Shown: positions 35,201 to 43,168 of the stretch, in pieces
How positions within the stretch are numbered: the stretch's first letter is position 1
Layout: every line of letters begins with the position of its first letter
Assembly (NCBI GenBank): GCA_003557385.1
Contig: PWON01000184.1
Span: 1 to 63,098 of the forward strand
Source of the DNA: Bacteroidales bacterium
GTDB taxonomy: Bacteria; Bacteroidota; Bacteroidia; Bacteroidales; UBA7960
DNA length: 63,098 nt
Direction of reading: 5' to 3'
The notes under the pieces: model-generated
What the model saw: only the letters and a program-made list of their open reading frames with translations
Told to the model about the DNA's origin: nothing
Database searches by the model: none
Position numbers and translations under genes: made by a program

Positions 35201-36935
35201 CATTCAGATGGTCCAACACCAGGTCGAATGAACATTCAGGGTATGCAGCACCATAATTCACTTCATTGTTTGCTTCAAACGACAGGTGCTCATCGTGATA
35301 CCGGACCAAAAAACGAGCAATGCCATCTCCGGCCTCAGCATCCAAATCCAGTGAACGGTAAGTATATTGGTTATAACTGACCGAATCAACCCTCCCATCC
35401 AGGACCAGCTCCAATGCAGCCAGGTCAAAACCTTTTCCACGGACACTGAAACCGGCATGCAAGTCATGGATCAGGGAGTCGATGCCGACAAACCGCAGCG
35501 GATTTTCTCCAGCCATGGAAATATCCCCTGCCCAGACAGGCGGCGCTTCATTGCGTGGCTGACGGAGCTCAAAAGATCCGTCCAGTGTTGCAAAACCGGC
35601 ATCCAATTGCGCCGTGGCCCGAAAGTCGCCCGGGGACCCCCTGAAACGGCCGCGGAGACTCACCTCCCCGGGAAGAAACAATTCCCCGGGCAGGGTGATG
35701 CCTGCATAGGTCATGAGCTGTTGCGGGTCACCCGAAAAATAAAGTCCGGGTATGTCGAAAAACAAAGAATCCATATGTGGCAAACCCCGGACGGCACCGG
35801 CTGCACTGAAATTTAAACGTCGTGGTATTTCTAGCGATACACTGTCCAGCTGCAGATCGCGGATGGTCCCGCCGGCTTTTGCCTGAAGGCAAATGCCAGG
35901 GGCAAGGGAATCCGGAAAGAGCATATGCAGATCAGGGAATAACATGGTTGCATCCCTTCCGATCAAGGCCCTCCTGATATCAAAACCGATGGCATGATGC
36001 GGGGCAAACAGTTCTCCTGCATGCAATACGGGGACCGAAGAGATCAGGTCGCCCTCGAACATGCTCTCCCTGCTTTTCAGGTAAAAGTCACGAATGCTGT
36101 TTTGCCTGCCCAATGCAATTTTTGCCGACAATTGCTCTATCGAAAACCCTCCTGCCTCCATGCCGCTAAAATGTTCCAGGTCAACGGTCAATGTGTCGGC
36201 AGAAAAAAACACATGCTGCAAATGCAGGTCCATCTCTTTCAGCTGCAGACTGAAATCATTCCGGTCATGGTATTCAAAGGTCATGTTTGTTAACACCAGG
36301 TGGTTCAGGCCAATGTCCCGGAGCATGTCGGTTGAATCCACCCGGGCCGACAACTCATCCAGATACACCCGCATGTTCAGGTGATGGAGATGGTCTGCAT
36401 AGTAAACATGTACATGCTTCAACCGGATGTCGCCTGCCTCTGTAATCCATTGGCCAGGTATATCTTCCTTGCTTTCCTGGCCGGGTGGTGACACAACGGC
36501 ATCCGGTTGAGGTTCCGACAATGCCTTGAACAGCAGGTCATAATTGAACAGGGTATCCTGTTCATACCGGACCAGCTTTGCGGTAACCCCCGACAAATGC
36601 AAGCGCTTTACCACCACCTGTTTTTTTGCCAGGGCAAATATCCGCATGTCCACCTGGAGCGAAGAGGCATACAGCAGGGTGTCGCCACGATGGTCTTCTG
36701 CATAGATCCCCTGCAGGTGGACGGCCCCGGGCAAACGGATGCCCACCCGGTCGACGGAGAATTCGGTGCCGGCCCTGTTTGAGATCTCCCGGGCAACATA
36801 TCCGGCAACCCGGGTTTGCACGGCAGGGAGCTGTAGGAGCAGCAACAAAAGAAAGACCAAAAATAAAACAAGCGCGGCAAAGCGTAAAAGCCACTTTAAA
36901 AACAATGCAAAAAGTTTTTTACCGTAGCGCTTCAT
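32277..36935 (-). CDS. tamB: TamB-family translocation/assembly protein
   Basis: Inner-membrane-anchored, periplasm-spanning protein of 1552 residues that pairs with TamA/TamL; AsmA-like members are thought to move phospholipid between membranes or aid outer-membrane protein assembly. One N-terminal helix (about 10-32) is followed by an AsmA-like start (GVRLPGAVHLQGIYAEDHRGDTLLYASSL) and a very long beta-rich repeat region. The C-terminal DUF490/TamB domain (about 1090-1500) includes ARYTVRTSVREL and DPAYLELSLPSEH-like segments and LRISAGGHLE. Upstream, towards ferritin, a hairpin terminator isolates it; only a weak -7-like TATATTCG (36984-36991, minus strand) is seen. Confidence 0.9.
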   Translation of the reverse strand: MKRYGKKLFALFLKWLLRFAALVLFLVFLLLLLLQLPAVQTRVAGYVAREISNRAGTEFSVDRVGIRLPGAVHLQGIYAEDHRGDTLLYASSLQVDMRIFALAKKQVVVKRLHLSGVTAKLVRYEQDTLFNYDLLFKALSEPQPDAVVSPPGQESKEDIPGQWITEAGDIRLKHVHVYYADHLHHLNMRVYLDELSARVDSTDMLRDIGLNHLVLTNMTFEYHDRNDFSLQLKEMDLHLQHVFFSADTLTVDLEHFSGMEAGGFSIEQLSAKIALGRQNSIRDFYLKSRESMFEGDLISSVPVLHAGELFAPHHAIGFDIRRALIGRDATMLFPDLHMLFPDSLAPGICLQAKAGGTIRDLQLDSVSLEIPRRLNFSAAGAVRGLPHMDSLFFDIPGLYFSGDPQQLMTYAGITLPGELFLPGEVSLRGRFRGSPGDFRATAQLDAGFATLDGSFELRQPRNEAPPVWAGDISMAGENPLRFVGIDSLIHDLHAGFSVRGKGFDLAALELVLDGRVDSVSYNQYTYRSLDLDAEAGDGIARFLVRYHDEHLSFEANNEVNYGAAYPECSFDLVLDHLNAKALGFTEDLIALQTRLAAEFKLKDPLFPEGWVHMLDTRVLVDREVFSLDSLKVVTGAEPGLYTARVSSPILQGDYRGNFPPMGIPSVLAGYLQEYAEVDEQGGACGLDHNVFELTAAMYPSPYFTEIIFPFIDSFEPFSLDMRFNGQERLLSIDAGISDIHLMGFHLHNIQVRSDPVPSGMDFSVHVSGFEWDQVLLKNIRANGVLRTRQLGFDLSFDDRHNTSWFGVSGQMLFHEDHAAIYFDREMVLNREVWKTEPAHFLHVYADNILAGNLRIASQHKELTMLSSDPDDPGSPLEVHFRHIDMGRFDLIGDAPLMEGVVHGSLKVSDIFSRPVFMAGLQIDALGFQGTPIGDVSLQVDGPEPGFFLVEASIRGHGNRLDLSGNYRQDNGGLLDLQLRLDNLELISLEALTFDQLTEMGGNISGGLHITGPPSNPDIVGSIDFSKVSFRLPLLNVVYRIPGETVLFDKQRVQFDHFTLVDRSGREASLNGEILWHDASDIRADLTLISGNFLFMELPRGANDLFYGRLLIDTELAMQGGLESPVVAGRLKLNQGSGISIILPQASPEAIGDEGVVKFVSPYNDLFAELIARPREPQPLMSTFNNLDISVNVEIDPATDVMIMIDEMAGDYLELTGGGLFSYGTDPGGRISLAGRYEVARGAYQMTFYDLIRRRFEMEAGSHIIWTGDPLDAVVDISARYTVRTSVRELMATHASDAGQQEGAFRQVYPFDVLLHMTGDLLTPEVRFELSLPSEHRGAMNGRLQARLNEINQNESELNKQVFALLIIGNFIQDDPLTAITAGPGIAASARNSASRILSDQLNRLSDRYIRGVEIQFELDSYEEIRNGEMIGRTELHMEVSRDFLDQRLRISAGGHLELEDETRRQLNPADIAGDFSVEYLVVPDGRWTLKGYRETKYEDPYDGEIVETGLSLIFRQTYNRFRDLFRPSDRRSPGGIDHDNTKTPVLDEAGNI

Positions 36936-36993
36936 TCACACAAATTCCCTGTTTCCTGTTTCACACAGCAATGCGTTTCGCCCCGAATATACT

Positions 36994-37026
36994 AAAAAAA
37001 GCCGGAGTAATGCCCCGGCTTTTTTT
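36994..37026. terminator. Intrinsic terminator after ferritin, possibly bidirectional
   Basis: A/T-flanked hairpin: A7, then GCCGG and CCGGC arms around a loop of about 9 nt, then T7. It ends the minus-strand ferritin transcript about 100 nt past its stop and separates it from tamB. Because both flanks are A/T tracts it could also work on the plus strand. Confidence 0.8.
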
Positions 37027-37123
37027 GTTGAATCCATCAATGATGTTGGCAGCATGTGCAAGGCAATAACGGCAGTTGAAACCACCATATTGCCAGATGC
37101 TCAGGTATTATTGTATGCAGCCA

Positions 37124-37615
37124 TTACTCTTCGCCACGCATCGACATGATGTCGCGGTCGAACACGTAAAGCCCGTGTTTGCCCAGAAGCTCAAGTTTGT
37201 CAATGATGCCCTGTACAGAGGCTTCTTCTTCCATTTGCTCTTCCACAAACCATTGTATCCAGTGATGTGTGGCAAAGTCCTTTTCTTCCAGTGCCAGTGC
37301 TACAATATCGTTGATTGCACCGGTAACCATTTGTTCATGCTCCAGCGATGCATCGAATGCTTCCCTGATACCGGGGAACTCCTTGGGGGGTTGCTCCACA
37401 GGGGGTACGACGGCATGACCACCACGTTCGTTGACATAACGAATAAATTTCATCATGTGCTCACGCTCTTCTTCAGACTGTGCATAAAACCATTCAGAAA
37501 TGCCTTCCAGCCCCCGCCCTTCGGCCCATGAGGCCATGGCCATATAAAGATGTGATGCATATACCTCTTTTGCAATCTGCTCATTGAGAATGTTTAACAT
37601 TTTTTCTGATAACAT
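37124..37615 (-). CDS. ftnA: Bacterial non-heme ferritin
   Basis: Cytosolic iron-storage protein, 163 residues, forming a 24-mer cage. The ferroxidase site is complete: Glu17, Glu50, His53, Glu94 and Gln127. No N-terminal DNA-binding extension is present, so it is not a Dps. It is divergent from the rrf2-hcp cluster with 232 nt between the starts, a region holding two promoters and two inverted repeats. It has its own terminator. Confidence 0.95.
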   Translation of the reverse strand: MLSEKMLNILNEQIAKEVYASHLYMAMASWAEGRGLEGISEWFYAQSEEEREHMMKFIRYVNERGGHAVVPPVEQPPKEFPGIREAFDASLEHEQMVTGAINDIVALALEEKDFATHHWIQWFVEEQMEEEASVQGIIDKLELLGKHGLYVFDRDIMSMRGEE

Positions 37616-37664
37616 AGCTTTTGTGTTTTAAGTGTTAAAAACGGGTTTTAAGTTGTAATCATAA

Positions 37665-37672
37665 CAAAGATA
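37665..37672 (-). promoter_or_regulatory. -7 element for ferritin
   Basis: TATCTTTG on the minus strand, 50 nt before the ferritin ATG; a perfect TAnnTTTG. Confidence 0.55.
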
Positions 37673-37716
37673 AGGCAATTATTGTTCAGGCTCCGGTGGA
37701 AAATTCCTACCTGAAT

Positions 37717-37746
37717 CAGGCATCAAATCTTGCCATCTGATGCCTG
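37717..37746. promoter_or_regulatory. Perfect 9-bp inverted repeat, candidate operator
   Basis: CAGGCATCA, 12 nt, then TGATGCCTG. The arms are exact complements. It lies in the ferritin/rrf2 divergent region, about 45 nt behind the ferritin -7 element and about 35 nt before the rrf2 -33 element. There is no T tract, so it is not a simple terminator. A regulator site (Fe or NO responsive) is a guess from position. Confidence 0.5.
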
Positions 37747-37779
37747 TTAACATTATTTAAGAAAATAAATACCGAAATA

Positions 37780-37812
37780 TTTGTTTTATATGAAAAGTTA
37801 TTTATACATTTG
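37780..37812 (+). promoter_or_regulatory. Promoter of rrf2 (-33 TTTG, -7 TACATTTG)
   Basis: TTTG at 37780-37783 and TACATTTG at 37805-37812, with a 21-nt spacer (19 is usual). Transcription should begin near 37818. Confidence 0.55.
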
Positions 37813-37813
37813 C

Positions 37814-37825
37814 GTATTGAAATAC
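37814..37825. promoter_or_regulatory. Palindrome GTATT-GA-AATAC at the rrf2 start site
   Basis: A 5-bp perfect inverted repeat with a 2-nt centre, right after the -7 element and over the expected transcription start. The position suits an autorepressor site for the Rrf2 protein; this is inference. Confidence 0.35.
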
Positions 37826-37847
37826 TTTTTATATTGTTTAAAGCACA

Positions 37848-38249
37848 GTGAGTACTATTTTTAAAATATCGGAGGCGGCCAACATTGCAATACATTCCAT
37901 GGCAGTGATCGCCAGGAGCAAATCCCAGCTGAACGCACAACAAGTTGCGGCCATCACAGGATTTTCAAAAAATCATACGGCAAAAGTATTGCAGCAATTG
38001 GCAAAAAATCATCTCCTGGAGTCTGTAAGGGGTCCGGGAGGGGGTTTCAGTCTGGGCCAACGTGCAAAAGACATCAGCTTGCTGAATGTCTACCAGCTGA
38101 TTGAAGGCGAACCCGAAGCCATACATTGCAAAATGGATGGCAGCAGATGTCCATTCGAATCATGCATATTCGGAAACCTGCACCGGAAGTTCAATGAAGA
38201 ATTCAAACAATTTATGCACAATAAGAAGCTGGCCTCTTTTGGGGCATAA
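37848..38249 (+). CDS. Rrf2-family Fe-S transcription regulator
   Basis: A 133-residue winged-helix regulator starting at GTG. The DNA-binding half holds LNAQQVAAITGFSKNHTAKVLQQL (29-51) and the wing SVRGPGGGFSL (59-69). Cys94, Cys101 and Cys106 form a three-Cys cluster site like those of IscR and NsrR, but with x6 and x4 spacing rather than x5 and x5. It likely senses NO, oxygen or Fe-S status. It is the first gene of a run with a ferredoxin-like gene (10 nt on), hcp and bfd, all fitting nitrosative or Fe-S stress. No ATG is near the start; GTG is chosen for the typical IFKISEAANIAIHSM beginning. Confidence 0.9.
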   Translation: MSTIFKISEAANIAIHSMAVIARSKSQLNAQQVAAITGFSKNHTAKVLQQLAKNHLLESVRGPGGGFSLGQRAKDISLLNVYQLIEGEPEAIHCKMDGSRCPFESCIFGNLHRKFNEEFKQFMHNKKLASFGA

Positions 38250-38259
38250 AAAAATAAAC

Positions 38260-39138
38260 ATGAAAAGAACCATCATAAAAATCGACGAAGAACTCTGCAA
38301 TGGCTGCGGATTATGCGTGGAAGGTTGCCACGAAGGGGCATTGCAGATGATTGACGGCAAAGCACGGATGATCAGCGATCTGTATTGCGACGGCCTGGGG
38401 GCATGCATCCCGGAATGTCCTGTGGGAGCCATATCACTCGAAGAGCGTGAAGCGGAACCTTACGATGAGATCAAGGTCATGGAGCGCATTGCACCCAAGG
38501 GAGAAGCCACGGTGATTGCCCACCTGAATCACCTGATCGATCATGATCAAACAACATTTGTTGAACAGGGCATCCAATACATTCAGGATCATAAGCTGCC
38601 GTTCGACCTGTCAAAACTAAAAAACAACACAAAGCACATGCATGCAAAAGAACAGAAAACCATGAATGGCGGGGGATGCCCCGGATCAAAAATGATGCAC
38701 TTTGGGGAGACCCCTTCCCCGGCCTCCGATACGGCCACCGGAACCGGATCCGTTGCATCCGAACTCCGCCAGTGGCCGGTCCAGTTGCACCTGGTGAATC
38801 CCCAGGCACCCTATTTTCAACATGCTGATGTGCTGCTGGCTGCCGACTGCGTGGCATTCGCCATGGGCGATTTTCACAGCAAACACCTCAAAGGAAAAGG
38901 ACTGGCCATTGCCTGCCCAAAGCTTGACCAGGGAAAGGAACGTTACATTGAAAAACTCACCGCCATGATCAATGATGCACGCATAAACACACTGAGCGTG
39001 ATGGTGATGGAAGTTCCCTGCTGCACCGGACTGCTGCAAATGGCAAAAATGGCGGCAAAAAAAGCCACCAGGAAGGTTCCGGTAAAAGCAATCACTGTCA
39101 GCCTCAACGGAGAGGTGATCAATGAAGAATGGATGTAA
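38260..39138 (+). CDS. Ferredoxin-type 4Fe-4S protein with C-terminal Cys-rich domain
   Basis: A 292-residue protein. Residues 1-60 are a two-cluster ferredoxin domain: motif one is complete (Cys13, 16, 19, 23), motif two reads CDGLGACIPECP, so Cys43, 49 and 53 remain and the second position is Leu46. The second cluster may thus be 3Fe-4S or a 4Fe-4S with an open site. Residues about 170-292 form a separate domain with CPGSK, ADCVAFA, ACPKLDQ and a Cys-Cys pair in VPCCTG. Such proteins often sit beside hcp and may pass electrons to it; that role is inferred. A longer frame from 38101 is dismissed because it overlaps rrf2. Confidence 0.85.
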   Translation: MKRTIIKIDEELCNGCGLCVEGCHEGALQMIDGKARMISDLYCDGLGACIPECPVGAISLEEREAEPYDEIKVMERIAPKGEATVIAHLNHLIDHDQTTFVEQGIQYIQDHKLPFDLSKLKNNTKHMHAKEQKTMNGGGCPGSKMMHFGETPSPASDTATGTGSVASELRQWPVQLHLVNPQAPYFQHADVLLAADCVAFAMGDFHSKHLKGKGLAIACPKLDQGKERYIEKLTAMINDARINTLSVMVMEVPCCTGLLQMAKMAAKKATRKVPVKAITVSLNGEVINEEWM

Positions 39139-39185
39139 TACGCGATACATAAACCTGTTTAACCAACCCCAAAAAAATGTAAGCT

Positions 39186-40850
39186 ATGAGTATGTTTTGT
39201 TTTCAATGCCAGGAAGCCGCAAAAGGAACTGGATGCACCGTAAAGGGTGTATGCGGCAAAGAGCCCGAAGTAGCGGGCATCCAGGACGTAATGATTTATT
39301 TCTTAAAAGGGCTGTCGGTTTATGCCAACATGGCAAAGGAACATGGCATCCCCACCCCGGAGACCGACCGGTTTATCCAGGAAGGCCTGTTCATGACCAT
39401 CACCAATGCCAATTTTGACAAGGCGCGTTTTATCGAAAAAATCCGTGAGGGTTTTTTATTGCGCATCAAATTGGAAAATGAGATTGAAGCAGCAGGCCAT
39501 CATATCATCAAGGCTGAACTGCCCGAAGCTGCCCGTTGGACAGCCTACACACCGGGCGAGTTTGAAAGGCGGGCCCAGCAATTGGGTGTCTTTCAAATGA
39601 CTAAAAATGAAGACATCCGGTCGTTGCGCGAACTGCTTACTTATGGCATTAAAGGGATGGCAGCCTATGCAGAGCATGCAGGGAACCTCGGGCATGTTAG
39701 CGACAAGGTCAATGCCTTCATGCAGAAAGGGCTGGCTGCCACCCTCGACGACGGGCTCGGTGCCGATGAATTAACCGCCCTGGTGCTCGAGTGCGGCCAA
39801 TATGGTGTGGAAGTGATGGCCTTGCTCGACAAAGCAAATACCGGCAAGTATGGAAATCCCGAAATCACCAGGGTCAACATCGGCGTCCGCAGCAATCCGG
39901 CCATCCTGATCAGCGGCCATGACCTGCGCGACCTGGAGGATTTACTGGAGCAAACCAGCGGTACCGGGGTAGATGTTTACACGCACAGCGAAATGCTTCC
40001 GGCCCACTACTATCCCGCTTTTAAAAAATATGAACACTTTGTGGGCAATTACGGGAATGCCTGGTGGAAACAACGGGAAGAATTTGAACAATTCAACGGC
40101 CCTATTCTCTTCACCACAAACTGCATCGTGCCACCACTTAAACGTGCCACCTATGCCGACCGGATATACACCACGGGATCTTCAGGCCTTGAAGGAGCCA
40201 TGCACATCCCCGGCCGCAAAGAGGATGGCCGGAAAGATTTTTCCGCCATCATTGAGCATGCAAAACGGTGTGCGCCCCCGGTAGAAATTGAAAAAGGAGA
40301 AATCACCGGCGGATTTGCGCACAACCAGGTGATGCAACTGGCAGACAAAGTGGTGGAAGCCGTAAAATCCGGGGCCATCCGCAAATTCTTCGTGATGGCC
40401 GGATGCGACGGAAGGATGAAAGGACGGAACTATTATACGGAATTCGCCAGGGCATTGCCCGAAGACACGGTCATTTTAACGGCAGGCTGTGCCAAATACC
40501 GCTACAACAAATTGCCCCTTGGCGACATCGGCGGGATACCGCGTGTACTGGATGCAGGCCAGTGCAATGACAGTTACTCACTGGCTGTAATTGCCCTGAA
40601 ACTCAAGGAGGTTTTTGAACTGAACGACATCAATGAGCTTCCCATTGCCTATAACATAGCGTGGTATGAGCAAAAAGCCGTGATCGTGTTGTTGGCCCTT
40701 CTTTACCTTGGGGTTAAAAACATTCACCTTGGGCCCACACTCCCCGCCTTCCTTTCACCGAATGTAGCCAATGTACTGGTAAAAAACTTTGGCATCAGCG
40801 GCATCACGACTGTTGATGAGGACATGAAAATGTTTCTCGGACAGAGCTAA
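39186..40850 (+). CDS. hcp: Hybrid cluster protein (hydroxylamine reductase / NO reductase)
   Basis: Cytosolic enzyme of 554 residues that reduces hydroxylamine and, in E. coli, nitric oxide; part of nitrosative-stress defence. The N-terminal cluster ligands are Cys5-x2-Cys8-x8-Cys17-x5-Cys23, the spacing of Desulfovibrio-like class I proteins with a 4Fe-4S cubane, not of the E. coli 2Fe-2S class. Hybrid-cluster ligand segments are visible: [53 protein letters not shown] and AWYEQKAV. It follows the ferredoxin-like gene by 47 nt. A strong hairpin terminator lies 30 nt after the stop. Confidence 0.96.
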   Translation: MSMFCFQCQEAAKGTGCTVKGVCGKEPEVAGIQDVMIYFLKGLSVYANMAKEHGIPTPETDRFIQEGLFMTITNANFDKARFIEKIREGFLLRIKLENEIEAAGHHIIKAELPEAARWTAYTPGEFERRAQQLGVFQMTKNEDIRSLRELLTYGIKGMAAYAEHAGNLGHVSDKVNAFMQKGLAATLDDGLGADELTALVLECGQYGVEVMALLDKANTGKYGNPEITRVNIGVRSNPAILISGHDLRDLEDLLEQTSGTGVDVYTHSEMLPAHYYPAFKKYEHFVGNYGNAWWKQREEFEQFNGPILFTTNCIVPPLKRATYADRIYTTGSSGLEGAMHIPGRKEDGRKDFSAIIEHAKRCAPPVEIEKGEITGGFAHNQVMQLADKVVEAVKSGAIRKFFVMAGCDGRMKGRNYYTEFARALPEDTVILTAGCAKYRYNKLPLGDIGGIPRVLDAGQCNDSYSLAVIALKLKEVFELNDINELPIAYNIAWYEQKAVIVLLALLYLGVKNIHLGPTLPAFLSPNVANVLVKNFGISGITTVDEDMKMFLGQS

Positions 40851-40879
40851 AAAGTTTATTTTTACACATGCTATTGACC

Positions 40880-40915
40880 AAAGCATACCGGTTGCACGGC
40901 TCCGGTATGCTTTTT
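40880..40915 (+). terminator. Intrinsic terminator after hcp
   Basis: Strong stem of AAAGCATACCGG with CCGGTATGCTTT around a 10-nt loop, followed by T. It lies between hcp and the BFD-like gene, only 24 nt before the latter's ATG, so bfd would be reached by read-through or have a separate start. Confidence 0.85.
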
Positions 40916-40938
40916 CACCGTTTCAAACCCAAAGCGCC

Positions 40939-41133
40939 ATGAAAGAAAAAGACCCCATAGTGTGTACCTGCAACGAAATCAGGCAAAGCGAAATCGAGCA
41001 AACCATCCGCGAAAAAGGGCTCAAAACCATAGAAACCGTCGGCAATGAAACCACAGCAGGCACGGTATGCGGAGGCTGTGTGGACGAAATATACCTGTTG
41101 CTCGAAAAGATCCATGGGAAAGTGGAATTGTAA
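40939..41133 (+). CDS. BFD-like [2Fe-2S] protein
   Basis: A 64-residue protein with the bacterioferritin-associated-ferredoxin fold: Cys9-x-Cys11 near the start (IVCTCNEI) and Cys44-x2-Cys47 (TVCGGC). These four Cys bind a 2Fe-2S cluster. In E. coli, Bfd releases iron from bacterioferritin; BFD-like domains also occur in nitrite reductases. Here, next to hcp and close to ferritin, it may serve as an electron donor or an iron-release factor; neither is shown. It sits just past the hcp terminator. Confidence 0.85.
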   Translation: MKEKDPIVCTCNEIRQSEIEQTIREKGLKTIETVGNETTAGTVCGGCVDEIYLLLEKIHGKVEL

Positions 41134-41186
41134 ATGATCCCAGGGGCAAAACCCTCGCTACAAAAAAAAATTGGACAGAACGTACA

Positions 41187-41194
41187 TATATTTG
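41187..41194 (+). promoter_or_regulatory. -7 element for the 641-aa serine hydrolase
   Basis: TATATTTG, 46 nt before the ATG at 41241. It supports that start over the earlier in-frame ATG at 41217, as the leader would otherwise be about 15 nt. Confidence 0.45.
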
Positions 41195-41240
41195 ACCATG
41201 TTTCATATATTTACGCTTGCTAATTTCAACCATACATCCC

Positions 41241-43166
41241 ATGCGAGCAACCATCCACAAGGCGCTGACTGTGCTTTTCTTTGTAATGCTTTCAGCACCA
41301 GGCATTACAGCCCAAACCACCATCAACGAAAACAACCATGTTACCCCCCCTGCACTGACCGATACGGCTGAACTTTCGGCTTTCATGGATGGGCTCATCG
41401 AAGCCTATATGGAGGAACATAAAGTGGCCGGGGCCACAGCGGCCATTGTCCACCAGGGCAATTTGCTTTACCAGAATGGCTACGGATATGCAAATATTGA
41501 CAGGGGCATACCGGTAGATCCTGAAAAAACGCTGTTCCGCATCGGATCCATTTCAAAATTGTTCACCTGGCTGTCGGTCCTGCAACAGGTGGAACAAGGC
41601 AGGCTCGACCTGGATGCGGACATCAACCAATTTCTGGATGCGTTTACGATACCTGAAACCTTTGAAGAGCCTGTGACCTTGCGCAGTTTGATGTCGCACA
41701 CACCAGGCTTTGAAGACATTTTGCTTCGCCTGTTCGTAAGAGAAAAGGATCCCATCCCCACTTTGGAAGAAATTTTTACAGAACAAATGCCCCGTCGCAT
41801 CATGCCACCCATGAAAGAGGCTGCATACAGCAACCATGGTACCGGCCTGGCCCAATACCTGGTGGAGCAATCCAGCGGCTTGCCGTTCGAAACATATGTG
41901 GAAGAAAACATTTTCAAACCCCTTGGCTTGCATCATACAACCTTCAGACAACCTCTCCCCGACCACCTGGCATCAAATATGGCCACCGGCTATGCATACC
42001 GCGATGGAAGGTATACAGAACAGGGGTTTGAAATCATCCCGATGGCCGGGGCAGGTGGTGCTTCAACCACTGCGACCGACATGGCCTTGTTCATGAATGT
42101 GCTTCTTGATCATGCCCGCAAAGACACCATCAGCATTATGGATTCAGCCACCTTTGCCATCATGAAAGAGCCGGTGCTAATCCATGCAAAAGGGATGAAC
42201 CCCGCACTGCACGGGTTTATGGACATGAGTGTAAATCATGTACAGATTATCGGGCACGGGGGCAATACGTTCTTATTTCATTCATTGCTGGTGCTTTTCC
42301 CTGAGCACCATGCCGGAATGTTTTTGTCGTTCAGCGGCGAAGGGGGCGGCGGCACCTACATGAAAGTTCTGGAACATTTCATGGAAAGGTATTTCCCGAA
42401 CCCAGACCCACCGCCAGCGTCCATTACACTCGGGGAGGATTACCTGCAGGGTTTTGCCGGCCGTTACCTGTTTAACCGGAGGCCGCATTCCGACATCCTG
42501 AAAGTGATCGGCCTGATGAATGCCATTCAGATTGATGTGGAAGGCGACAAACTGGTTTACCGTGACCACTTTGGCCAGACACATTTCATGCCCGCCATTG
42601 ACAGCACAACCTTTTATTTGGAAAGGACCAATTCCTATGTGGGGTTTTACCGGCCTCCCGGTGAAAAAGCCCAAAAAGTGTATCTCCAGAACTACCCAAT
42701 CATGGCAGGCGAGCGTACTGCTCCATTATACACCCCCGAATACCACCTGGCCATTCTTTTACTGGCCCTCCTCTGCATTGTTTACATCATGGTCATTTGG
42801 CCCTGGATATATTTTCTCAGGAGGCGTTATGAGAAGAGGCCCCGGACACGCCATCCGATTCCGCTGTTCCACAAAACCGCAGCCTGGATCGTGGCTTTGT
42901 TTTTCCTGTTATTTTACCTGGCTGTTCTGGTTGCATCCGGCGGCACAGAAATTATTTACGGCATCCCATCACTTGTCCGGATCGGACTGGTCTTCCCCAT
43001 TGCGGCCATTCCATTTTTGCTGTTGATGATATGGAACAGTTACCATGTATGGAGAATGCCCAGGGTAAAAAACCTTGGACGCTTATTTTATAACCTGGCT
43101 ACCCTTGTCTTTGTGCTTGCCCTCTGGCAACTGTACTTCTTTAACATGCTGGGATGGAGGTTTTGA
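41241..43166 (+). CDS. Beta-lactamase-fold serine hydrolase with C-terminal membrane domain
   Basis: A 641-residue exported protein: signal peptide (1-25), a class-C beta-lactamase/PBP4-like catalytic domain (about 45-400) and a C-terminal part with four transmembrane helices (about 508-535, 555-575, 590-612, 622-638). Active-site motifs: Ser103-x-x-Lys106 (SISK), Tyr196-x-Asn198 (YSN), and GHGGNTF, an HGG in place of KTG. Family members include esterases, D-aminopeptidases and beta-lactamases; substrate unknown. The catalytic part should face the periplasm. The small lipoprotein gene starts 2 nt after its stop. Confidence 0.88.
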   Translation: MRATIHKALTVLFFVMLSAPGITAQTTINENNHVTPPALTDTAELSAFMDGLIEAYMEEHKVAGATAAIVHQGNLLYQNGYGYANIDRGIPVDPEKTLFRIGSISKLFTWLSVLQQVEQGRLDLDADINQFLDAFTIPETFEEPVTLRSLMSHTPGFEDILLRLFVREKDPIPTLEEIFTEQMPRRIMPPMKEAAYSNHGTGLAQYLVEQSSGLPFETYVEENIFKPLGLHHTTFRQPLPDHLASNMATGYAYRDGRYTEQGFEIIPMAGAGGASTTATDMALFMNVLLDHARKDTISIMDSATFAIMKEPVLIHAKGMNPALHGFMDMSVNHVQIIGHGGNTFLFHSLLVLFPEHHAGMFLSFSGEGGGGTYMKVLEHFMERYFPNPDPPPASITLGEDYLQGFAGRYLFNRRPHSDILKVIGLMNAIQIDVEGDKLVYRDHFGQTHFMPAIDSTTFYLERTNSYVGFYRPPGEKAQKVYLQNYPIMAGERTAPLYTPEYHLAILLLALLCIVYIMVIWPWIYFLRRRYEKRPRTRHPIPLFHKTAAWIVALFFLLFYLAVLVASGGTEIIYGIPSLVRIGLVFPIAAIPFLLLMIWNSYHVWRMPRVKNLGRLFYNLATLVFVLALWQLYFFNMLGWRF

Positions 43167-43168
43167 CC

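Noticed and set aside
37026-37123. Possible small gene between the terminator and ferritin
   Set aside because: It is the 3' untranslated part of the ferritin transcript; no start or coding pattern of useful length.
38101-38259. Longer N-terminus for the ferredoxin-like gene
   Set aside because: It would overlap rrf2 in another frame; the ATG at 38260 gives the normal ferredoxin start.
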